In this document: one piece after another, positions 1-7,083 of the stretch
How positions within the stretch are numbered: position 1 is the first letter of the stretch
How the letters are laid out: every line of letters begins with the position of its first letter
Assembly: GCA_026770575.1 (NCBI GenBank)
Contig: MU657381.1
Span: 7,718 to 24,388, forward strand
Length of the DNA stretch: 16,671 nt
From: Pelagophyceae sp. CCMP2097
Taxonomy: Eukaryota; Sar; Pelagophyceae
Reading direction: 5' to 3'
Notes under the pieces: model-generated
Seen by the model: only the letters and a program-made list of their open reading frames with translations
Database searches by the model: none
What the model was told of the DNA's origin: nothing
Made by a program: the position numbers and the translations under genes

Positions 1-300
1 TCGATGCGGCAGGTGCCGGCGGCAGCGCGCGCCGTCGCTCGCGTTGCCGCCGTCCGCGTTGCCGCCGTCCGCGCCGAGGCGCGCGTCGTCCGCGCCGAGG
101 CGCGCGCCGCCGCTCGAGTCGCCGCTTGTGTCGTCGCCGACCGCATTGCCGCCGGCCAAGTGGCGCGCTTCGGCTTCAGATTCGCGCGCGGCTTGATAGA
201 CCGCAAATACCGCAGTTTGTCGGAGCGGCCATCCCGCAACGCCTCCGACACGATTATACGAATATCGCGAATGAAGTATTGCGGTATGTCCGTTAGGAGA
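1..300 (-). CDS. possible partial exon of an unidentified protein
   Basis: Weak candidate. On the minus strand a splice-acceptor-like CTTGCAG ends at 301. It is followed by a frame that stays open to the window edge. Its first 40 or so residues read like ordinary protein (for example TDIPQYFIRDIRII, then a basic stretch), after which the frame becomes Ala/Arg/Thr-rich over a GC-rich tandem repeat (about 45-115, with repeats of gcgttgccgccgtcc and of gcgccgaggcgcgcg). There is no start or stop codon and no recognisable domain. Because stops are rare in such GC-rich DNA, an open frame is weak evidence. It could simply be non-coding DNA. Confidence 0.2.
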
Positions 301-464
301 CTGCAAGGCCGCAGTCCGCAACCTTATACCGCAAAAGGTTCCGTATTTCGCGCTCTTTTTTTAGGACCCGAAGGGTCCTTGCCGTTAAATCAACGTAAGT
401 TTACGGCAAGGGCCCTTCGGGTCCTTTGATTGAAAGAATTACCAGGGGCAATTTTTTCTGTCCG

Positions 465-487
465 TCTGTCCGTCCGTCTGTCCGTCT
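465..487 (+). repeat. TCCG/TCTG microsatellite, left arm
   Basis: A short run of TCCG and TCTG tetranucleotides in the left arm of the foldback element. Its mirror copy in the right arm is longer, which suggests slippage after the arms arose. Confidence 0.75.
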
Positions 488-759
488 ACGGGTAAATCCG
501 TGAGGTTCCGTCTTTGGGAGGAAAGGGCAGCAACTCGGCCAATTCAGCGATTGGTGGTTAATGCGATCGCTAAAATTGGGAGTGGAGGTCGAGCAGGAGC
601 CTCATTGGAATCATCATAGAAGAAGAAGGTGGTCACAGGTTCGAGTCTGGTCGGCCGCAAAATTCAGCGACTAGTTAAATAATTTTAATTATTTACGTGG
701 CAGTCCAAATTAGATCAGCCGTTTTTGGCGAGTTTTTGGGCGAACATCCTGCCAAAAAC

Positions 760-858
760 CTATCGACCGGAAAACGTAGGAGACATAGCTAGAGGGAGGT
801 TTTACGACGGTCACATGGGGGCGCCTCGAGCTAGCCTCATACACTTTCCGGTCGATAG
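760..858. repeat. internal inverted repeat of foldback core
   Basis: CTATCGACCGGAAA (760-773) is exactly inverted as TTTCCGGTCGATAG (845-858). A second small pair, GTTTTTGGC (721-729) and GCCAAAAAC (751-759), lies just outside it. The core of the element is thus itself rich in potential hairpins. Confidence 0.8.
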
Positions 859-1010
859 GGTTGATAGGTGATCGCTAAAATACATTGCCCTTTTGATCGA
901 TAGCCTTGACTTGATTGAAAAACAATAAAAAAACAATAAATTCTCACGAGAAAACCAGAACGGACCTAAAAAGTTTTTAACGTCATTAGAGGCTGATTTG
1001 ATTTGGACTG

Positions 1011-1178
1011 GTGGGCATTGCAATGGGATTTGTCTGTATCCTTCGCTCGGAGTATTTTTTATTACAAGAGCGCGCCGGAGGCACACGGAGGATAAAATTA
1101 TTACAAGAGCGTGCCGGAGGCACACGGAGGACCCGACTTCGAGAGGAGGATACAGACAAATCCCATTGCAATGCCCAC
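1011..1178. mobile_element. nested 168-bp MITE-like insertion
   Basis: Perfect 32-bp inverted repeats (1011-1042 and 1147-1178, starting GTGGGCATTGCAATGGGATT) bound this segment. In the left arm the sequence running from the outer arm to the core is continuous at the equivalent place (CAGTCC directly beside CACGTAAAT on the reverse strand). In the right arm it is split by this segment. That is what an insertion into one arm of a pre-existing palindrome looks like. It contains a two-copy 39-nt tandem repeat and no gene. Confidence 0.8.
1061..1131 (+). repeat. two-copy tandem repeat, period 39
   Basis: ATTACAAGAGCG(C/T)GCCGGAG continuing to GGCACACGGAGGA occurs at 1061-1092 and 1100-1131 with a single base difference, inside the nested MITE-like element. 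Confidence 0.9.
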
Positions 1179-1386
1179 GTAAATAATTAAAATTAGTTCA
1201 CTAATCGCTGAATTTTGCGGCCGACCAGATTCGAACCTGTGACCACCTTCTTCATCTAAGATGACTCCAATGAGGCTCCTGCTCGACCTACACTCCCAAT
1301 TTTAGCGATCGCATTAACCACCAATCGCTGAATTGGCCGAGTTGGTGCTCTTTCCTCCCAAAGGCGGAACCTCACGGATTTACCCG

Positions 1387-1430
1387 TGGACGGACGGACG
1401 GACGGACGGACGGACGGACAGACGGACAGA
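1387..1430 (+). repeat. GGAC tetranucleotide microsatellite, right arm
   Basis: A run of about eleven GGAC/AGAC units, longer than the equivalent run in the left arm of the foldback element. It explains the Ser/Val/Pro/Arg-repeat ORFs in that stretch, which are not genes. Confidence 0.9.
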
Positions 1431-1523
1431 AAAAATTGCCCCTGGTAATCCTTCAATCAAAGGACCCGAAGGGCCCTTGCCGTAGACTGACGTTGATTAA
1501 ACGGCAAGGACCCTTCGGGTCCT

Positions 1524-2222
1524 CAAAAAGGGACTAATAAACATCATCTGGAGTCCAATTTTTTTGCTGCGAACGCGAAATTAAAATCTACCCTCATTGA
1601 GATGAGAGTATACGAAGTCCGAGTTTGGGGGCGCTGCTTCATGCGCCGGGGTATCTTGGGGCGGAGACCACGAATCGAGTATGCGATCGCCTTAGAATTA
1701 GGTTAGGAGAAAATCGCTGGTTAGCCTGAGCCCATTGGCTTAATTATGGTGTACATATTTAAAAAGGGTCAAGTTTCCTCTGTTTTTTTCCAAGAGTGGC
1801 TTCCAGTCGAGCCGACGCGGTCATTATAGCGGGTCTGCCTGTCCCGTTCGGGATTCGGGTCCGTCTCCTAGTGGCGCATGCAGATCCCAGAGAGGACCGG
1901 CACGCCAGTCCTACAGCCCGGACTACAAGCAGGACACTGCATTTTACGGGTCAGATTTGCGGCGTTGCACCGCGTCACCTCAATGCCCCCGAGCGGCTCG
2001 ATCGCACCGGGATGCAAAGTGGGGACGTGGCTGCGGCGCGGCGCAGCGGGCAAGTCGCCATCGCCCTCCCACACCTCGTCCGGGGCCATCAAAGTTCAGG
2101 TCCGCATCGCTTAAGCGTGACTTACGTAAACTGATTCCTGCGTTGCAAGCCAAAAATTTCCCAGCTGCCCGGAACGCAAAATCTCCGCAGCGCCACGCCC
2201 TGCGCCGCGCGCGGCCGCGGGC
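1524..2222. other. intergenic region upstream of the EF-hand gene
   Basis: No supportable gene. The first 270 bases are moderately AT-rich. From about 1800 to 2222 GC rises towards the level of the host genes, and this part probably contains the promoter and 5' UTR of the gene starting at 2223. A TATA-like AT tract (TACATATTTAAAAAGG, about 1753-1768) is far from that start and is not assigned. Short overlapping ORFs on both strands (1796-2134, 1868-2092) have no recognisable features. Confidence 0.6.
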
Positions 2223-3027
2223 ATGACGGCGGCGCGCGTGTATCACGACGGCGCGGTGAAGGAGATCCCCGAGGCGCACTCGGTGGCGTCTGCCGTCGGC
2301 GTCGCGGCCGTTCGGCGGCAGGACCGGCCGGATTGGGGCGGCCGCGTCTCGTCCTCCCGCGCGCAGCAGCGCACGGTGCGCGTGCGCCACGGCGAGCTGC
2401 ACAGGGACCACCGGCCGCGGCTGGAGAAGCTGCAAAGCGCGCATGAGGAATACTTGGAGGAGCAGAGTAAACGCGCGCCAAAGGGCGGCAAGCAGCCCTG
2501 GGCGCCGCAGAAGCCAAAGGGCAAGTACGCGCTCGGGGAGCCGCTCCAGGGCTCCGAGGGGCCGCTGCGCGCGCGGCCCGTCGTCCTCGGCGCCGCGGGG
2601 CACAAGGTCTCGCGCGCGTTCGCTGCCAAGCTCGACGCGCTCTTCGACCACTTCGACACGGACCACTCCGGCGAGATCGACGCGACGGAGATGATCCGTG
2701 TCCTCGTGCACTTTACGCCGCAGCGCGAGAAGCTCTTCGTCAAACCCAACGGGGCGGACGTCGAGTTCGTCATGTCAAAAGCGGACAAGGACGGCGACGT
2801 CGGCACCATCTCGCGCGACGAGCTGCACGACGCCATCCTCGTCTGGCGCGCGCTCGAGCTGAAGACGCGGCCTGCGCCGGAGAGGCGCAACTTCCACGGT
2901 AGGGACCTCGCTCGCCTGCAGAGCCCGTGGCGGCATAGGCGGCGACGCCGACCGCGAATCACCGCTAGGCGACGGCTGCGAAAAGTCAATCGGGCGATGC
3001 ATCATCAGCAGCTGCGTCGTCGCCTAG
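2223..3027 (+). CDS. EF-hand calcium-binding protein (two-exon model)
   Basis: A small protein with a C-terminal EF-hand pair, probably a cytosolic calcium sensor. EF-hand 1 (residues 145-156, DTDHSGEIDATE) has all expected calcium ligands. EF-hand 2 (188-200, DKDGDVGTISRDE) matches the consensus except for one extra residue (Val) before the central Gly. Residues 1-140 are basic, without a signal peptide or membrane segment, and not recognised. ATG 2223 begins strong host-like codon use. The open frame runs to 3218, but after residue 225 it turns into Arg-rich non-protein-like sequence. A better model splices at a GT-AG intron 2899-2968 (phase 1) into a short last exon ending at TAG 3025-3027, giving about 244 aa. 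An acceptor at 2937 keeps the same end frame. The EF-hand identification is firm. The 3' end is uncertain. Confidence 0.8.
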
Positions 3028-3517
3028 CACGGCTCCGCCGCGAGGCGCCTCGATTGCGTCTACCTATGCTTTGTAATGTCATCCTTATTCCAGCGGGTTT
3101 CCACCCGCCCGTCGAGTCGGCAAGCCCTCAAATTGCGTGCATTGCTGCTATCGACGGCGTCGTCCAGTGGTGTGGTGAGGACTTCTCCAGGATTGCCGTC
3201 GTCGTCAGGGTTCTCTGAGGAGCTCCGAGTCGGAATATAATTGTAGCCAGTTTCGAAGTTGGCGCGCGCAGCAATCCCAGTCAACGGGATCCTGTGCTCG
3301 GACAATTTTATGCACCGTCGCGATTAACATCTCGATTTCGCGACAAAAAAAATAATCAGGAATTGCTTCCAGCCAGCGGCGCCCCACGCGGCGCGGCGCA
3401 GGTCGTCCGGCTGCTCGGCCTCGCCTCGCGGTCCTCGGAAAGAGTTGTCTCATTTTGTAAAACCGCTTCACTCTCTCTAAACTCACACCGTTTCGACGTG
3501 GAGTGCCAGTGGTCGCT
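3028..3517. other. intergenic region between EF-hand and coiled-coil genes
   Basis: No gene that I can support. A small hairpin (GCGGGT-TTCC-ACCCGC, about 3094-3109) is present. Minus-strand ORFs at 3060-3305 and 3205-3486 are open and not obviously low-complexity but have no start context, domain or codon bias that convinces. The last 60 bases, with a CT-rich CACTCTCTCTAAACTCACACC tract ending near 3490, probably hold the transcription start of the next gene. Confidence 0.5.
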
Positions 3518-6500
3518 ATGGACGACGATGATGACGACGACTACGCCGACGAGTGAGTGGTTTCCATCTGCGTTGCGCCTCTTACGCCGGCCCGCGCGCA
3601 GCTATGAGGCCGACGACTATGACGACGAGTCGCTGCCACAAGCCAAGAAAGAGGCGGCGCGCCGCCGCGAGCTCGAGGCCGCCATCGCCGCCGCGGACGC
3701 GCGCCTCGCGGCCGCCGCCGCCGAGCAGCAGCGCGTCGAGGTCCGTCGCCGCGGGCCTTTTTCACGAGGAGCCTCGTTTCGCGGCCGCCGCCGCCGCCTC
3801 GGGCCCCGCGCCGCCGGCGGCCTCGCCGTGCGCGCGGCCGCACCGCGGTCCCTAGGCGTCGTACGAGCAGGACAGCCTCGCGGGCGACGATTACTCCGCG
3901 TTCAACGACGAAAGCACGCAGCTGTCGAAGCCGGCGCAGCCGCCGCAGCCGGCGCGGCAGCCCGAGGCTTCCGAGGCGTCCGAGACATCCGGGGGCGACA
4001 CTGCACCGTCGCATAGCGTCGAGGCACAGCCGCCGGACGAGCCGGCGAACGCCGCCGCGCACGACGATTACAGTGATGACTACGACCCCGCGAACGAGCC
4101 TGCGAACGAACCGACGCAACCCGAGGCTTCGGAGGCGTCCGAGACTTCCGGGGGCGACACTGCGCCGTCGCACAGTGTCGAGGCGCAGCCGCCGGCGAAC
4201 GCCGCCGCGCACGACGACTCTAGTGATGACTACGACCCTGCGGACGAGCCTGCGAACGAGCCGGCACAAAATGACTACGAGCCCGCGCCCGCGGCCTTCG
4301 AGCCCGCGCCCGAGGTCGACCCGCCCGCCGCGCCCGAGGCGTCTGCGCCCGCGCGGGAGCCGTCGGAGCCCGCGAGCGACGACTACGCTGCGAATGACGA
4401 CTTTGAAACCGACGACTACGACGCGGACGACGACTACGCGGACGACGAGCCGGCGTTCACCGCGGGGCCGCTGTGAGTCGACGATCCTCTGTGGGGTTCG
4501 GGCCGCGCCGAGCGTTTGTTGTTCCGACGTGGCTCGCCGTAGGATGCCCGCCCCGTGGCTCGCGGCCGGCGCGGCGGCGGGCGCGTCGGCCGCGTACGAG
4601 CCGGCGGCGGCCGAGGCGCCGGCGGTATACGACGCGGCTGCCGGGGCGGCGGCGACCGAGCGCGCGCGCGAGGCGGCGAACGAGGCGGCGGTGGCGGCGG
4701 CGTACGAGGCGGTGGCGGCGGGCGACGACGACGACGACCACGACGGCTTTGAAGAGCTGGACGACGAAAAGGATTCGATTTTGCAGAACGACGACGACGC
4801 GTCGCTCGCCGACGGCGCGGCGGCGCGGCGCGGCAGCCTGTCCGCGCAGCCCTCGGTCTCATCCGACTCGGCCGCTGTTGAATTGCGCGGCGGCGGCGGC
4901 GCGGCGGTTGTCGCGCGAGGGTCCGGCCGCGCGGTCCCGTCGGCGGCGGCGGCGATCGAGTCGAACGCGGCGCACGACTTCGTCGTGGAGCGGCTGCAGG
5001 CGACGAACGCGCAGCTACGGCGGCAGCTGCGCGAGTTCCGGCAGTTGCTGCGGTCGTCGCTGGAGCCGGCGCCGGGCGCTACGCCGCGGCGGCCGGCCGC
5101 CGCGCCGGCCGCCGCCACGGCCAGGCGGCCCGAGCGGCCCGTCTTCTCGGACCCCATCTCGCGCAAGCAGCTCGCGCTATCGCAGCGCAAGGCGTCTGCG
5201 TACCTGCGCGACAACCAGCGGCTGCACGCCAAGCTGGTGGCGGCGATAGAGGCGGGGAGCGCGACCGCGAGCCAAGAGGCCGCCCACGCCGCGCTCGAGC
5301 TCAAGCTCCGCCGGGCGCGCGACGAGGCGCGCGCCGCCGCGCTCGTGCGTCCCTCGACGCCGCCCTGCCCCGCCCGGCGAAGGCCGTGCGATAAGTCCCC
5401 GTGGCGTGGCTCGACGGCGGTCCCGCGTAGGTGTCAAAGTTCCAGGAAAAGGCGCTGACGGAGAAGCAGGCCTCGAAGGAGGACCACGTGCTGCAGCGCG
5501 AGTCGCTCGAGGCGCAGCTGCGCGTCGCCGTCGAGGAGCGGCGCCGAGTCGAGTCGCGGTACGCGCAGCTGCAAAAGAAGGAGTCGGCCGCACGCGCCAA
5601 AGTCGCATCGCTCCACGCGTCCGTCGAAGAGGTCTCCGCCTTCGCCGCGGGCCTCCAGCGCGCCGCCGAGCAGCGCGCCGTCGAACACCAGGCCGACGGC
5701 AAGACGGCTGCGCTCGAGGCCGAGCCGCCCGCGGGCGCCGTGGCGGCCGACGACGCCGACGACGGCGACACCGCCGCCGCGCCGAGCCCGGTGCGCGCCC
5801 CGTTGCGACGCGCCCGCGTTTGAGCGCCCGTGCGGCCTTTTGCACGCGCGGCCTTTTGCGCGGCCGCCCTCTCTAGACTGCCTTGTAGGCGATGCCTCGC
5901 TGCGTGGCGCGCGCCTTCATTTCGGCGGGCCCGCGGCCCGGCGCCATGGCCGAGTCGGAGGCAGCAAAGCTCGCCGGCGACGTGGCGGCCTTGCAGAAAG
6001 CGCTGCAGCGGAGCCGGGCGCGCAAGGCGCAGGACGGCCGCCGCGCAGGCGCCGCCGCGGCGCAGTCCAGCGCAGAGGTCGGCCGCTTGGAGGCCGTGCT
6101 CGCGCTCCGCGACACCGACCTCTTGAAGCAGACGGTGCAGGTGCGCCCCGCGAGGGGTTTTTCGAGAGCGGGGCGGCGGTCGAAACGTCGAGCTCTTGGT
6201 CCTGCGTCGTCGCTGCTCGACACCGCCGGTGCGCTAGGTCGCCAAGCTGAAGAGCAACTTGAAGAAGCTTGTGGACTCGTACCACAAGATTAAGACTGCG
6301 GCGAAGGCGGGCGCGACGCAGCGGTCGGCGTCGGCGGTGCTCTTCTCGCTCCTGGTCGACCCGCCCGACATCCACCTCGAAAAAGCGCCGCCGCTGGGCG
6401 GCGCCGCCGCGCGGCCCGGCGCGCGGCGGCTCGCGGCCGATTCGGCCGAGCCCGACGGCGACCCCCACCTCTCCGCGTCGGCGCCGCAACAGCCGCTCTC

Positions 6501-6606
6501 CGCGCGCTCGGCGTCGCCACCCAAGCCGCACCCGCCGCCGGGCGGCCCCGCGGCGTCGCGCCAGGCGGCCAAGCCGCACGCGCGGCCCGTGCGGCCCGCG
6601 TCGTAG
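3518..6606 (+). CDS. seven-exon acidic/coiled-coil protein, function unknown
   Basis: I do not recognise this protein. Exons are 3518-3552, 3602-3740, 3856-4472, 4543-5344, 5431-5790, 5889-6140 and 6238-6606, joined by GT-AG introns of 49, 115, 70, 86, 98 and 97 nt. Every junction preserves the frame, giving 857 aa. Donors are GTGAGT, GTCCGT, GTGAGT, GTGCGT, GTGCGC and GTGCGC; acceptors are CAG, then TAG five times. The start MDDDDDDDYADD opens a very acidic N-terminus. Exon 3 encodes two tandem 53-residue repeats (from about 3958 and 4117; QPEASEASETSGGDTAPSHS in each) followed by Asp/Tyr/Pro-rich sequence. Residues about 408-436, 465-500 and most of exons 5-6 are heptad-rich coiled coil. 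A short basic helix (about 736-758) is followed by a Pro/Ala-rich tail. There is no signal peptide or membrane segment. A scaffold or cytoskeletal role is a guess. The long minus-strand ORF opposite is a shadow of this gene. Confidence 0.85.
3958..4267 (+). repeat. 53-codon tandem duplication within exon 3
   Basis: Two in-frame copies, 159 nt apart, encode PEASEASETSGGDTAPSHSV followed by an Asp/Tyr-rich segment. The second copy lacks a DEP tripeptide found in the first (QPPDEPANAAAH against QPPANAAAH). Differences are mostly at third positions, so the repeats have diverged under protein-level constraint or by codon drift. Confidence 0.85.
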
Positions 6607-6705
6607 CAACCCGCTAAACTTGGAGGGTTACGCGCAGTGCTTGCTGGGGGACGGTGCCCCCGCCGAGGCAGGACGGGCCTTTCGTAAAAGAGCGAGAGCA
6701 AGGTG

Positions 6706-6954
6706 ATGCTACCGAGGCGGTGCGCGTGCAAGGTCTTGAGATCACCACCGAAACAATCTAATTTTTTATCAAAACGGTTTGTCTCCAGTTTGCACAATTC
6801 TAATTTGTTCAAACGTCAGGTACGTAGTCGGCGCCGACGCCCCGGCGCGTCCAGGTGGGCCTTGAAGGATGACACTGAGAAGAAGGAGGAGAGAAGACGA
6901 AGGAAGCGACCGCGACGAGCCCGCGCGCGAAAATTTGAGAAACCCAACATTTAG
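6706..6954 (+). other. candidate upstream exon and intron of the ABC transporter gene
   Basis: ATG 6706 opens 38 codons (starting MLPRRCACKVLRS, rich in Arg/Lys/Ser, resembling an organelle-targeting presequence) that end exactly at a consensus donor CAG|GTACGT (6819/6820). An acceptor TTTAG ends at 6954. From 6955 the frame is open into the transporter, and the join is phase 0. Together they would add 81 residues to the transporter. Against this, codons of 6955-7083 are much less GC-rich at third positions than the body of the gene, so this may be a spliced 5' UTR. Confidence 0.35.
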
Positions 6955-6967
6955 AGTTCACTTGAAA

Positions 6968-6994
6968 CGTCCTCAATTTGGCAAATTGAAGACG
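6968..6994. promoter_or_regulatory. 27-nt near-perfect palindrome upstream of the ABC gene
   Basis: CGTCCTCAATTTG and its inverse CAAATTGAAGACG flank a single central G, with 12 of 13 positions paired. It lies 90 nt before the transporter ATG. It could be a dimeric transcription-factor site or a 5' UTR hairpin. The sequence alone cannot decide which. Confidence 0.5.
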
Positions 6995-7083
6995 CTCGTT
7001 TGACTCTCACCCTCGACCGAGTCACCGACGTTCCTGGAGAAGTTCACCGGCGGTGCCCCAACTCCCCGACTCTCGCACCCGCC

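Larger units (their letters stand above)
363..1523. mobile_element. foldback-type repeat element with ~345-bp inverted arms
   Basis: The left arm (363 to about 705) and right arm (about 1179 to 1523) are long, nearly identical inverted repeats. Reading inward, both begin AGGACCCGAAGGGTCCTTGC. Each end is itself a hairpin: the 22-nt end sequence recurs inverted about 20 nt further in (363-384 with 403-424, and the equivalent at 1461-1523). Inside the hairpins each arm has a CCAGGGGCAATTTTTTCTG stretch, a tetranucleotide microsatellite and a tRNA-like region. The pairing continues into the centre (about 706-722 with 990-1010), interrupted by a nested insertion at 1011-1178. No transposase is encoded and no clear target-site duplication is visible, so this is a non-autonomous element or a recombination-derived palindrome. 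The short ORFs inside are not credible genes. Confidence 0.85.
6607..7083. other. intergenic region / 5' leader of the ABC transporter gene
   Basis: It holds the 3' end of the coiled-coil gene transcript, a GC-rich hairpin (GGGGG-ACGGT-GCCCCC, about 6647-6662), an AT-richer stretch near 6750-6815, a strong splice-donor-like CAG|GTACGT at 6819/6820 and the palindrome at 6968-6994. The last 90 bases before the ATG are pyrimidine/GC-rich and read like a 5' UTR. Confidence 0.5.

Noticed and set aside
4..429. 141-aa plus-strand ORF rich in Ala, Arg and Val
   Set aside because: It reads through a GC-rich tandem repeat and ends inside the hairpin end of the foldback element; no protein-like conservation signal.
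536..657. Functional tRNA gene
   Set aside because: Too long, D-arm-like stem and loop of wrong size, no convincing anticodon arm; kept only as a tRNA-like finding.
811..1456. Several short ORFs on both strands within the foldback element
   Set aside because: They run over inverted repeats and microsatellites and mirror one another; explained by repeat structure.
1868..2092. 74-aa minus-strand ORF starting MMAPDEVWEGDGD
   Set aside because: Reads somewhat protein-like with several Cys, but no domain, splice or promoter support, and it overlaps other open frames in GC-rich DNA.
2243..2989. Long minus-strand ORFs opposite the EF-hand gene
   Set aside because: Arg/Ser-rich shadows of a gene identified by EF-hand motifs.
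3060..3486. Two overlapping minus-strand ORFs between host genes
   Set aside because: Both open, neither with recognisable features; no way to prefer one and no clear start context.
3541..5304. 587-aa minus-strand ORF
   Set aside because: Antisense shadow of the seven-exon gene; its Ser/Ala/Arg/Val runs are the complement of Asp/Ala-rich codons and it crosses five predicted introns.
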